Source: Pseudescherichia sp032055545
Lineage (GTDB): Bacteria > Pseudomonadota > Gammaproteobacteria > Enterobacterales > Enterobacteriaceae
DNA length: 64,000 bases
NCBI GenBank assembly: GCA_032055545.1
Contig: DAMBQR010000003.1
Coordinates: forward strand, 1 to 64,000
Reading direction: 5' to 3'
The notes below the pieces were generated by a model, which worked only from the letters and a program-made list of their open reading frames with translations, was not told the DNA's origin and ran no database searches. Shown here piece by piece: positions 1-8,800 of the stretch. A program made the translations under genes and the position numbers. The number at the start of each line of letters is the position of its first letter. Positions within the stretch are counted from its first letter, which is position 1.

Positions 1-35
1 GTAAACAAACCGACATTACTAACTGACGGTTGTAT

Positions 36-350
36 CTAATACCGGGGGCAGGTCAATGTGGATTGTTGGGGATTCGATGCTACCTTCTTATGCAGTTCAC
101 CACCGTTGACCATAGCTATGAGCGTTCTATAGATCGCTCTGCGATCTTCTGCATAAAGCCTAGCCTCATAATTTTGTTGTAACAGTCTGTTTCTTAGTGA
201 TTTAACTGTAAAACCATCAAAGTCATCGGTAGATAACGCGATTTGTATCTGAAAGTAGTTTTTGTGCTTTAGTTGGGACATTAGTCTCTCGACAATAGTA
301 ACTCGAGGTAAAAAAAAACGGATTATAGTCCGTGGAACTAAAATCCTCAA
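36..350 (-). CDS. small hypothetical protein, possible winged-helix
   Basis: The 104-aa product is basic and mostly helical. Residues around 45-95 (FTVKSLRNRLL followed by RRAIYRTLIAMVNGGELHK) read like a helix-turn-helix plus wing, so a small DNA-binding protein is possible. I do not recognise a named family. It is transcribed away from the XRE regulator that starts 28 bases beyond its start, so the two could share a control region. An internal Met (residue 24) is an alternative start that would remove the very basic, hydrophobic N-terminus. The assignment rests on composition and divergent arrangement only. Confidence 0.45.
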   Translation of the reverse strand: MRILVPRTIIRFFLPRVTIVERLMSQLKHKNYFQIQIALSTDDFDGFTVKSLRNRLLQQNYEARLYAEDRRAIYRTLIAMVNGGELHKKVASNPQQSTLTCPRY

Positions 351-377
351 CCCTGGATAGTCTTTCTCTTTAACGAG

Positions 378-590
378 ATGAAGATGAAAGATTTATCTGT
401 TCTTTTTGGAAAAAAACTTCGAGCAAAGCGCAAAGCACTTGGAATTTCTCAAGAAAAATTGGCATTGCTTACTGAAATAGATAGAAGCTATGTGGGAAGG
501 ATTGAGCGTGGTGAGGTCAATATTACACTTGAGAAGCTGTATCAATTTTCTGAGGTGCTTCACTGTGATGTTCGTGAACTTTTGCCTTAG
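378..590 (+). CDS. XRE-family helix-turn-helix regulator (70 aa)
   Basis: A compact single-domain HTH protein of the Cro/C1 type. The helix-turn-helix is evident at about residues 20-55 (LGISQEKLALLTEIDRSYVG, then RIERGEVNITLEKL). The length and the ending (CDVRELLP) resemble controller proteins of restriction-modification systems and small element-borne repressors. No restriction or methyltransferase genes lie beside it; its nearest neighbour is the divergent small gene at 36-350, which it may regulate. It probably belonged to a mobile element whose other genes are gone or lie to the left of the window. Confidence 0.8.
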   Translation: MKMKDLSVLFGKKLRAKRKALGISQEKLALLTEIDRSYVGRIERGEVNITLEKLYQFSEVLHCDVRELLP

Positions 591-1080
591 TTTTGACGTA
601 AAAAAACTAACTATTCGATATAAGTTAATGAATTGTATGCTAAATAGTCCCTAGGTAAAAGCTTAAAAAGTTACGTTCAGCGATTTTAGTATCATTACAT
701 TAAGCATGTGCTTGCCTGCTAATGGCGCAGTTGCAGGGAATGTCCGCACGCTACCCAGATACGATCGGCAAACTCATTTTCATTCCGTGAATACGCATCT
801 GGCGATGGTCGTTCCCTGCCGTCTTTTTATGACTGCAGTTCAGTAGCCTCTTCAACCTGCGGGTCATGTCGCAGCAGTGCCTACTTCAGTTTCGGAAAAG
901 TGTCACATCTTACCCATCTCCTTCCGGAGTATAACCAGATGCTTACGCCATATTGTCCGCCGGTTACGCCAGAGTACCTTACTTACATCTTGGCGCAGCT
1001 CACCTTCACGGCCCTAGTCGCAATAAACCAGTCAGTAATAATGGTTCCTTTATTGTAAAATCTCGTCAAAACTCTCTTTG
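591..1080. other. 490 bases without a recognisable gene
   Basis: No reading frame with a convincing start, ribosome binding site and protein-like composition was found on either strand. The segment is AT-rich at its left edge (an AAACTAACTATT stretch near 608) and more mixed to the right. It may be decayed accessory DNA. Confidence 0.5.
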
Positions 1081-1359
1081 TCATTCGGGAGCTAAGGTAA
1101 AAGGGTTTTCAAAGTCCTGAAACGATATTTCAGAAAGGAAGCGGTGAGCAGGTTGTAAATTAATATCATCAGGATGTTGCGGTAACGGACCGATCCATTT
1201 TTTGGGCTTAACTGCCTCATACCAATTTGTCGGCTGCGGACTGAATATTTTACGCGCCAGTTCGAGGCCATTGTAATTCAGGATGAGCAACAGGATTTCT
1301 CCGTTACTTTCTAAAATATGGTAAAAATATACGAACTCATTCCCTAAGCCTGCAAGCAA
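1081..1359 (-). CDS. hypothetical protein, TTG start or 5'-truncated
   Basis: The 92-residue frame has protein-like composition: a hydrophobic stretch (EILLLILNYNGLELARK) followed by a Trp/Pro-rich part (NWYEAVKPKKWIGPLP). I do not recognise the family. The only start near the beginning is a TTG; the frame stays open for 12 more codons upstream without an ATG or GTG before a stop, so the gene may have lost its 5' end. No partner gene is apparent. It is retained as a possible gene or remnant. Confidence 0.4.
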   Translation of the reverse strand: MLAGLGNEFVYFYHILESNGEILLLILNYNGLELARKIFSPQPTNWYEAVKPKKWIGPLPQHPDDINLQPAHRFLSEISFQDFENPFTLAPE

Positions 1360-1744
1360 TTTTTGTAGCTTTTTGTCGTTAACCTGATTTCCACCTTAAC
1401 TATTGCGATGCTTGATCATCACTCACTGATGACCCTGAAAGTTACGCCGCTGATTTTCCCTGACGTCATCATTGCCCGACTGATAATACGCAGTCATATA
1501 ACCACTTATCGCAATTACCGGATGACTGCTGCGGGGTGATCCGACTTCCTGCCGTAGGCAGAGTTTCCGGAAGTGTACCACGGCGTGAAAAGAAGCAAAG
1601 CGCCATCTAAAGCCGCCGGAAAGAGGGTAACGATCTGCCCCCGGAACACAACATACAGTGTCTCTACCCGCTGTGATTCATACCACATATGGTGTTTCCG
1701 CGCCGGAGGGCGGACAGTGACGATCATGAGATCCGCTTCTACCT

Positions 1745-1915
1745 TTTTTCGGATCTGAGCGGAAAAAGAGAGAAAAAGGGATAGGTGTGGCATATCCATA
1801 TGCCAGGCATCTGCATAGGTCTTGCATACGCATATGCAATGCATCTGCATAGGTGACACCTATACAAGCAGGAAGAGAAGGCATATACTTGGCATAGGTA
1901 TAGAGGCCGGTCGGC
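1745..1915. promoter_or_regulatory. vapBC copy 1 operator/promoter region
   Basis: The stretch before the first vapB is crowded with short palindromic and repeated motifs: GCATATCCATATGCC, CATACGCATATGCAATGCAT, and two copies of CATCTGCATAGG, then GGCATATACTTGGCATAGG close to the gene. VapB-type antitoxins bind such inverted repeats to repress their own operon (known for the family). The same leader, including an upstream GGATCTGAGCGGAAAAAGAG block, recurs before the second vapBC copy with mutations. The precise promoter hexamers were not assigned. Confidence 0.6.
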
Positions 1916-1927
1916 CAGGAGAATATC

Positions 1928-2158
1928 ATGAGAACCGTATCCATTTTTAAAAACGGCAACAACCGTGCCATCCGTCTTCCCCGCGATCTGGATTTTGAGG
2001 GCGTGAGCGAGCTGGAGATCGTCCGGGAAGGGGACAGCATTGTCCTGCGTCCCGTCCGGCCGACCTGGGGCTCGTTCGCGCAGCTGGAAAAGGCCGATGC
2101 GGACTTTATGGCGGAGCGTGAGGATGTTGTCAGCGACGAAGGACGCTTTGACCTGTGA
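1928..2158 (+). CDS. vapB: VapB-family antitoxin (copy 1)
   Basis: A 76-aa AbrB/SpoVT-type antitoxin of the MvpA/VapB group. The N-terminal part (MRTVSIFKNGNNRAIRLPRD) is the swapped-hairpin DNA-binding motif; the acidic C-terminus (residues 55-76) would wrap the toxin. It should neutralise the VapC made by the next gene and repress the operon with it. Its TGA overlaps the GTG start of vapC by four bases, so the two are translationally coupled. A GGAGAATATC stretch before the ATG supplies the ribosome binding site. It is almost identical to the second VapB at 19391-19621 (Glu versus Gly near residue 54). Confidence 0.93.
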   Translation: MRTVSIFKNGNNRAIRLPRDLDFEGVSELEIVREGDSIVLRPVRPTWGSFAQLEKADADFMAEREDVVSDEGRFDL

Positions 2159-2571
2159 ACAAAACCTATATGCTCGACACCTGTATCTGCTCATTTATCA
2201 TGCGCGAGCAGCCGGACGCCGTGATCAGACGCCTGGAGCGGGCGGTGCTGCGTAACCACCGGATCGTGGTTTCTGCCATTACTTACGCCGAAATGCGTTT
2301 CGGAGCCACCGGCCCGAAGGCCTCGACACGCCATATTGAGCTGGTTGACGCCTTCTGCGCCCGCCTCGATGTCATCCTGCCGTGGGATCGCGCCGCGGTG
2401 GACGCCACTACGGATATCCGCGTCGCGCTGCGACTGGCCGGCACGCCTATCGGCCCGAACGACACGGCCATCGCCGGGCACGCCATTGCCGCCGGCGCCA
2501 TCCTGGTGACGAATAATACCCGGGAATTCAAGCGGGTGCCGGACCTCACGATGGAAGACTGGGCCGGTTAG
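2155..2571 (+). CDS. vapC: VapC-family PIN-domain toxin (copy 1)
   Basis: A 138-aa PIN-domain ribonuclease toxin. The first acidic residue is Asp8 (MLDT), followed by a conserved Glu in the TYAEMRFGA segment (residue 46 region) and the late Asp in the IGPNDTAIAGHA segment near residue 103. In the characterised Shigella/Salmonella VapC relatives these residues coordinate metal and cleave initiator tRNA. The start is GTG inside the vapB stop codon. Unusual: the usual Asn two residues after the first catalytic Asp (DTN in the second copy at 19618-20034) is Cys here (DTC). This may weaken the enzyme or mark a decaying copy. Confidence 0.92.
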   Translation: MNKTYMLDTCICSFIMREQPDAVIRRLERAVLRNHRIVVSAITYAEMRFGATGPKASTRHIELVDAFCARLDVILPWDRAAVDATTDIRVALRLAGTPIGPNDTAIAGHAIAAGAILVTNNTREFKRVPDLTMEDWAG

Positions 2572-2714
2572 CTGCAGGCAGGCTGATCCATGAGATGCCC
2601 GCGTAATGCCGGACGCGGACGGTTCTATTATGATTTAGTGATTACCGGGAGTGGATCGTTAAACCTTATCAGGTCAAACAATGGCTGCAATCATCTGTGT
2701 TTTACTGAACAGGA

Positions 2715-3710
2715 GTGAAATCATTACACATGAAATTTAAGGACAGAAATCTCAGGGCTCTCGCGGAATGTCTCATCGGAGATAATAAGGCGTTTCTGTA
2801 TCGCTCAAGCAGCCGCATCACTGAATTTTTCCAGGACTGCGACATGGACGTTGTTCATGATGGGTCAACGCGGTGGGCATGGACAGCCATGAGGCTGGAA
2901 GAGCTTCTGAATGAACCACAGCCAAAAGCCCACGCTTTGCCGGAAAGATTTGTTCATGTGCTCAGGTTTCTAATGTTAAAAGAAGATGCCATGGATGACG
3001 ATCCCGGGAGATTAAAAGCCCTTGAAGAACTGAATAAGCCATTGATGCGGGAGGGCTATGAAGCTTTCTATGGAGACGATAACCTGCTGTATATCCGTCA
3101 CAATGGCACTAAAACAGTCTCTGTAAGCAATAATCCTCACCGGCCCCTGACGCTTCACGAAATAAAACGAAGAACCCTACTGACAGTGTTCCTTGATACC
3201 TGCTCTGAAGATGAACTGATAGAGGAGGTACTCCTCCCTTTATTCCGGCAGCTCGGCTTCCACCGGATAACAGCAGCAGGACATAAGGATAAAGCGCTGG
3301 AATATGGAAAAGACATCTGGATGAAGTTTATTCTGCCAACGCAGCATGTTCTCTATTTCGGTATTCAGGCAAAAAAAGGCAAGCTGGATGCGTCCGGCGT
3401 CAGCAAATCCACAAATTCAAATGTGGCGGAAATTCACAATCAGGTTCTGATGATGCTGGGCCATGAAATATTTGACCCGGAGACAAACAGAAAGGTGCTG
3501 GTTGATCATGCCTTTATTGTTGCCGCCGGAGAGATCACTAAACAGGCGAGAAACTGGCTGGGCGGGAAACTTGATGCGAGCAAAAGAAGCCAGATCATGT
3601 TTATGGACAGAGAAGACATCCTTAATTTATATATCGTAAGTAATCTTCCTTTACCCGATGCTGCGCTTGTTTCTGATGAGGCTGCGGCGGGTGACGATAT
3701 TCCATTTTAA
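2715..3710 (+). CDS. putative defence nuclease: AbiJ-like N-terminus with Mrr-like PD-(D/E)XK domain
   Basis: The N-terminal ~60 residues (ALAECLIGDN, SSSRITEFF, TRWAWTAMRLEELL) resemble the AbiJ N-terminal domains that precede effector domains in abortive-infection proteins. The C-terminal half from about residue 165 looks like an Mrr-type nuclease: a helix with LFRQLGF, an acidic position in EYGKDIWM, a beta strand, then the QAKKGK signature (about residues 222-227), matching the D...QxK variant of the PD-(D/E)XK core. The expected role is DNA cleavage triggered by infection. This is an inference from motif order; there is no partner gene. The start is uncertain: GTG at 2715 sits inside the AGGAG motif, ATG at 2730 is 14 bases beyond it. 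Confidence 0.6.
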   Translation: MKSLHMKFKDRNLRALAECLIGDNKAFLYRSSSRITEFFQDCDMDVVHDGSTRWAWTAMRLEELLNEPQPKAHALPERFVHVLRFLMLKEDAMDDDPGRLKALEELNKPLMREGYEAFYGDDNLLYIRHNGTKTVSVSNNPHRPLTLHEIKRRTLLTVFLDTCSEDELIEEVLLPLFRQLGFHRITAAGHKDKALEYGKDIWMKFILPTQHVLYFGIQAKKGKLDASGVSKSTNSNVAEIHNQVLMMLGHEIFDPETNRKVLVDHAFIVAAGEITKQARNWLGGKLDASKRSQIMFMDREDILNLYIVSNLPLPDAALVSDEAAAGDDIPF

Positions 3711-4222
3711 TGAGGGTGCCGGAAGACCTGGTGAACTGACGGCATAAAGAACTCTGGAAGGAGAGCCGTCAGCTTTGTGCCAGAAGCGGAAATAAATAAC
3801 AATGGTTTGATGATCACTGACAGGATCAGAAATATGAAATTTCCTGTGAAAAAGCTCTGCAGCAATGCAGGGGCTTATATGTATGATACCGGGTGCCTAC
3901 CGGAGAGCCTTTGGGTAACCTCTCATGACTCGCTGCTTCATTCGTGTGTAATGAACATTACAGCAGAAGAGTCATTGGGTTAATCAGCCCTGCCGCTTAG
4001 GAGAATTCATCATAATAGGCAAGATAGCATGAAGGAGGAGAGGATCGGATTTTGTCAGCGCAAAAAAATCATTTCCTCTTCTCAGGATAAGTATTAAAAA
4101 AATTTAATGCTTTAAAAAAACTTGCTATTAGCAGGCTTTAAAGGTTTTCCACTCATTTTTTGGTATATGATAAATAGAGTAAGTATGCAATTAAAGGTGA
4201 AGCAGGGAACATAAAGGAAGTG
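3711..4222. other. 512 bases without a confident gene
   Basis: A 68-codon frame at 3777-3983 begins with GTG inside a GCTTTGTGCCAGAAGCGG segment that matches the dispersed GTCCGCT repeat of this window, so I do not treat it as a gene. The rest is AT-rich (runs of A and T at 4090-4180). It could hold the control region or terminator of the small minus-strand gene that ends at 4223. Confidence 0.5.
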
Positions 4223-4450
4223 CTATAAATACTTACTTGCTGCATCAAGTATTTCCTGTGATGTTAACTCCCTGTCAGAAGCCACGTAAACAATACCATG
4301 ATCGCCGGTTAAGGAAGGAAATCCTGCAGACATAATCCGAAGATGTGTTTCTTCACCGTTTGGATATTCTTTTCTGATAGAGGATATCCCCTCCAGAACG
4401 GTCATGACTTTGCAGGATTCAGCATTAAAGAAAACCAGGACTTTTATCAT
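4223..4450 (-). CDS. small conserved-looking protein of unknown function (75 aa)
   Basis: The 75-aa product starts MIKVLVFFNAESC and continues with an Arg/Glu-rich middle and a short C-terminal helix (TSQEILDAASKYL). The alternation of hydrophobic strands and helices suggests a small alpha/beta fold. I do not recognise a family. It lies next to the cold-shock genes and is read in the same direction as the CspG-like gene, 300 bases further along, so it might share cold induction, but nothing in the sequence proves it. Composition and a clean ATG start argue that it is a real gene. Confidence 0.55.
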   Translation of the reverse strand: MIKVLVFFNAESCKVMTVLEGISSIRKEYPNGEETHLRIMSAGFPSLTGDHGIVYVASDRELTSQEILDAASKYL

Positions 4451-4752
4451 ATTCCATTACCCTGTTCTCTCGCGAATGTTAACTGGCAGATGCCATTAAG
4501 GTAAAAGCAAAGACGTGATGCTTTCGGAGGCAGCCTGACCTCTTACGCACTTTTTTATTTTACAAGCAGTTAGCTTCTGCTTTCAGACTATTCATGCAGC
4601 AGACCTGCACTTCATCACATCGGTTAGCACATTCATACACGCGCAAAAATATGCTGACCTGATATTAAGAATAAACTTCCTTCCTCTGATTTAATTTACA
4701 GATCCGTCTACTCCTGAATAATCCATCGGAGTTATCGCAGATCCACAAAAAT
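4451..4752. other. 302-base intergenic region
   Basis: Between the 75-aa gene and the CspG-like gene, both on the minus strand. No further open frame of interest is seen; the segment would contain the 3' end of the cold-shock transcript and the promoter of the small gene. Confidence 0.4.
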
Positions 4753-4971
4753 TTATTTATCGCAGAGTATTACGTTTGCAGCAGCAGGACCTTTTTCACC
4801 GCTATGTATGGCGAATTCGACTTTCTGCCCTTCAAATAAGGTGTTGAAGTTGTCGCCGTGGAGCGCAGAAAAATGAACAAAGATATCTTTGCTGCCATCA
4901 AGAGGAGAGATGAAACCAAAACCTTTGTCTTCGTTAAACCATTTTACCAGGCCTTTAATTCTTGAGGTCAT
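4753..4971 (-). CDS. CspA-family cold-shock protein (CspG/CspB-like)
   Basis: A 72-aa OB-fold nucleic-acid-binding protein that destabilises RNA secondary structure. The RNP1 motif (KGFGFISP, about residues 16-23) and RNP2 motif (IFVHFSA, about 31-37) are intact, as is the ending ANVILCD. It is closest, by memory, to CspB/CspG of E. coli. It faces away from the CspH homologue at 5251; the same divergent cspG/cspH arrangement exists in E. coli, which supports the assignment. The 280 bases between them would carry long cold-shock 5' leaders. Confidence 0.93.
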   Translation of the reverse strand: MTSRIKGLVKWFNEDKGFGFISPLDGSKDIFVHFSALHGDNFNTLFEGQKVEFAIHSGEKGPAAANVILCDK

Positions 4972-5250
4972 ACTGATTCCCGTTACACTTTATGGTATTG
5001 ATAGTAAACGTATAGTATTAAACGTATAGACTCAAAAGGAGGGGATATCTGCGATAACGCCTGGTAATGAGGATTGCCCGGAAAATGTTTAACGTTCGTT
5101 TGTACATCGAACTGCTGAGATTCATTAAGGCACGGGAAAACAATATAAGCAAATTATATTTTAGCCGTCCAGAGGTCCTGCAAGAAATAAAAAGTGGCAG
5201 CATGCTATTTTCAATGTATAGTCTTTACGTGTTTTCAATAAGGAATTGAC

Positions 5251-5463
5251 TTGTCCCGTAAAATGACAGGAATTGTTAAATGCTTTGACATCCTCAGTGG
5301 CAAAGGCCTCATCACCCCTTCAGATGGTCGAAAAGACGTTCTGCTTCACATTTCAGCCGTAATCTACCGCAAATCAGAATTACTTATCCCAGGAAGCCGC
5401 ATAGAATTTTGCCGGATCAATGGTCTAAGAGGGCCTGTGGCTGCGAGCATCTACCTTTCCTGA
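5251..5463 (+). CDS. cspH: CspH-type cold-shock-like protein, TTG start
   Basis: The 70-aa product matches E. coli CspH in its beginning (MSRKMTGIVK), middle (PSDGRKDV) and end (EFCRINGLRGPVAA). Like CspH it lacks the RNA-stacking aromatics: the RNP1 site reads GKGLITP instead of KGFGFI, and RNP2 reads VLLHIS instead of VFVHFS. It is therefore unlikely to act as a normal RNA chaperone. The start is TTG, supported by an AAGGA motif seven bases upstream; the next in-frame ATG is only four codons in and would leave an unsuitable spacing. Confidence 0.9.
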   Translation: MSRKMTGIVKCFDILSGKGLITPSDGRKDVLLHISAVIYRKSELLIPGSRIEFCRINGLRGPVAASIYLS

Positions 5464-5544
5464 ATTTCAGTGCATTAAAATAAATAGATTAAAACTTAAC
5501 CACATGTGATACGGTGAAGCTCATTCATTGAAAGGTTAATGATT

Positions 5545-5709
5545 ATGTTTATTATCGATTACGCAATGAAACTCTTCAGCGGCGCGTCTACCGACACAGC
5601 CACCTGCCCTGTTTGTGGCCTAAAATCAGCGCAACCGCTGTCAAAAATCCGTCGTAATCAGGCCATGCTTTGCCCCGGTTGTAAGGCGCTGTTTGTCTCC
5701 CGGCGCTAG
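5545..5709 (+). CDS. 54-aa zinc-ribbon small protein next to cspH
   Basis: A short frame with a clear protein signature: a basic/hydrophobic N-terminus (MFIIDYAMKLFSG), then CPVC at residues 21-24 and CPGC at 43-46, spaced as in a four-cysteine zinc ribbon, ending KALFVSRR. An AAGG motif at 5532-5535 lies nine bases before the ATG at 5545; an in-frame ATG at 5539 is too close to it. Small CxxC proteins accompany cold-shock genes in enterobacteria (YnfU and YmcF types), so cold-related expression is a reasonable guess. The exact family is not certain. It lies between cspH and the glucan synthase-like gene. Confidence 0.65.
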   Translation: MFIIDYAMKLFSGASTDTATCPVCGLKSAQPLSKIRRNQAMLCPGCKALFVSRR

Positions 5710-5866
5710 CCCGACCAAAAAAACCGCAGACAGAGCCCATATTCTATACTTAAGTTACATTCCGGCAGCTGTTAAATCCCTGATGCCTTACGCCCATCCT
5801 GAGAGAACGTTTCTGAACTGATTTCACAACTGCTCCTGCGCGCTAACGTCGCATCAGAGCAACGCT

Positions 5867-8800
5867 ATGAAAAAGAACCCCAGAGCGTGGTTTAAGCGCT
5901 CCCATATTCCTGGGCATGCCGCCGAAAACGTTACGTTTTCGGCGAACGATCCTGCCGGTGAAAGCAATGTGCGGTCAGAACTTTTTTCGACCGCCCAGAT
6001 GGAACGCTACGGTCAGAAACTGGCGCGGACCCATAAAGTATCGCCGGATAAACATCCTTATTATCTTCTGAAACGGCTCGGCGAAAACGAGGCCGTCATT
6101 ACACAACACTGCTATGAACTTAACGCAGGTAAAAAGACCATTATCATGCCCGCCGGGGAGTGGTTGCTGGACAATTATTATCTGATTGAGGAACAAATCC
6201 GCACTGTCCGCCAGCACTTACCGAAAAGCTTTGGTAAGGGCCTCCCGTCGCTGATGTTGCCGCTGAATTGCCCTCGAATTTATCATATTGCATCAGAGGC
6301 TATCGCTCACGGTGATGGCCGCTGGGATACCGCCAGCCTGACCAGCTATCTCACAGCCTATCAACAGGTGACACCGCTGACATTAGGTGAAGTCTGGGCC
6401 TTACCGGGAATGCTGCGTCTGGTGCTGATTGAAAATCTTCGTCGTATCAGTACGGAGGTGATAAAGGCCCAGCAGGAACGAAATCTGGCAGATACGTGGA
6501 TAACAAGGTTTTTTGAATGTGCAGAGAGTGCGCCTGCTGATTTAATTATGACGGTTGCCGATATGGCGCGCTCCCGTCCTCCGTTAACCAGTGCATTTGT
6601 CGCAGAACTGGTGCGGCGCCTGCAGGGGCATGGCAACGCGCTGTCGTTACCCCTGACCTGGGTTGATCAGTGCCTCCGGGAACAGGGGCTCACCACCGAC
6701 ATTCTTATACATAGCTTCAATCAACAGCTTGCCGCCAGCCAGCTGTCTGTCAGTAACAGCATCGCGGGACTGCGGTTACTGAGCGAAACGGACTGGGCTG
6801 ATTTCGCCGAAACGATAAGCGTTGTTGAACAGGCACTGCGCAATGATCCTGCCGGTATCTATCCCCGGATGCACTTCAATACCCGGGATCATTACCGTCA
6901 TGTAGTAGAGATACTGGCCAGAGACAGTGGTCTCAGTGAGCCTGACGTTGCTGACAGGGTACTGACGCTTTCAGAGGAAAAAGCGCCCGATACACCGGAG
7001 CATCATGTTGGTTATTATCTCGCGGGTGAAGGTCGACAGGCGCTGGAAATACATCTCCTGGCAGACACCTCAAGGCTGATACGCTTGCGGCACAGTTTCA
7101 ACAGAATAACCCTGCTGTCGTGGCTTGGAAGCCTGGCGTTGTTGACCACCGCAGCAACCGCAGCAATATTGCACGAAACAGCCATGCAGGGCGCAGACTG
7201 GCTGTTGATCGCGGTGATATTGCCTCTGATTATCGCTTTAACGCAGTTAATGAGTGATTTACTCAGTGACGCAACCACCCGTTTTCGCATACCTAGCCCT
7301 TTGCCAGGGATGGATTTTTCCACCGGCATTCCCGCTGACAGCGCCACCATGTTAGTCATTCCCTGCATGCTGACCAGCCACGAAAGTTTCAGCCAGCTCC
7401 TCACCAGTCTTGAAGTCTGCTGGTTGGGGAATGAAAACGAAAATCTCAGGTTCGCGCTGCTCACTGATTTCGCTGACTCTGAAAATGAACCCTCGCCGGA
7501 AAGTCACGCGCTGCTCAGACAGGCTATCGCTGATACGCAGGTGCTGAATCGCCGTTACCCCTCCGGCCGCCCACGTTTTTATCTGCTACACCGCCAGCCT
7601 GAATGGAATCCCGCTGAAGGAAGGTGGATGGGCTATGAACGCAAGCGGGGAAAACTGGCGTTACTGAACAGCTGGTTGCGCCATCCGGGGACACAATTCG
7701 TCAGTGTTGCAGACATGCCTGCCCACCTTTTGCCGGGGCATATTAAATACGTCATTACCCTGGACAGTGATACAGTGCTGCCGCGCGATACGGTACACAA
7801 ACTGGTCGCGACGATGGCGCATCCGCTGAATACGCCAGAGTATGATCCGGTCCGCCAGAGGGTTGTCAAAGGATACGGCATTCTGCAACCCGGTCTTGCG
7901 GAGGAGATACCACGAAACGGGCAGGGGCATTACGCAGCCCTGCGCAGCAGCATCCCGGGCAATAACCCCTATTCGATGATGTCTTCGGATATCTATCAGG
8001 ATCTCTTTGGGGAAGGATCGTTCGTGGGCAAAGGGATTTACGATGTTGATATTTTTATGCAGGCCACTGCCAATATTTGCCCGGAAAATCTGGTTCTCAG
8101 CCATGATCTCCTCGAAGGATGCTATGCGCGTTCGGGTCTGCTGAGTGAGGTGTTACTCTACGAACAGTACCCTAATAATTATCTGTCGGATGTGGCACGC
8201 CGTTCACGCTGGATCCGGGGTGACTGGCAACTGCTTAACTGGCTGAAACCACGCGTCAGAAGAGCCGATGGAACCCGAGGTAAGAATCCGCTGACCGCGC
8301 TTTCTTACTGGAAATTACTTGATAATCTGCGCCGCAGTCTGGTTGCCCCTTCGCTGCTGGTATTGCTGTTTTTCACCCTGCTTTGGACGCCTAATCCGGT
8401 TTACTGGCTGGGCGTACTGTCGCTGATATGGCTGTTGCCAGCCATCATCTGCATCGCCTATGATCTTCTGCATAAACCTCTGCGTCGCCGCCTGAAGCCG
8501 CATCTGTTACTGGTGGGGGCGGGTGCGCTGAAGCGTCTGTCAGGTATCGGCCTGAATTTTGCGATACTGCCGCACGAAGCCGGCTATTCGCTGAAGGCGA
8601 TTGCCGTGACGCTATGGCGACTGGGGATCAGCAGGCGTCACCTCAGCCAGTGGGTCAGTCACAGCCAGGATAGCCATCAGGCCAGACCCACGGTTGCGCG
8701 TTTTTATCAGGCGATGTGGCTGAACGTTGCAGTTGGCGTGGCGCTGATAATTCTGACCGGACAATTTGCCCCACAACTGCTAGGGATTGCGTTACCGATC

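Noticed and set aside
3777..3983. 68-codon plus-strand frame
   Set aside because: Starts with GTG inside a copy of the dispersed repeat, has weak composition and no recognisable domain.
5067..5249. 60-codon frame between the two cold-shock genes
   Set aside because: Lies in the divergent leader region, where long untranslated leaders are expected; no ribosome binding site of note.
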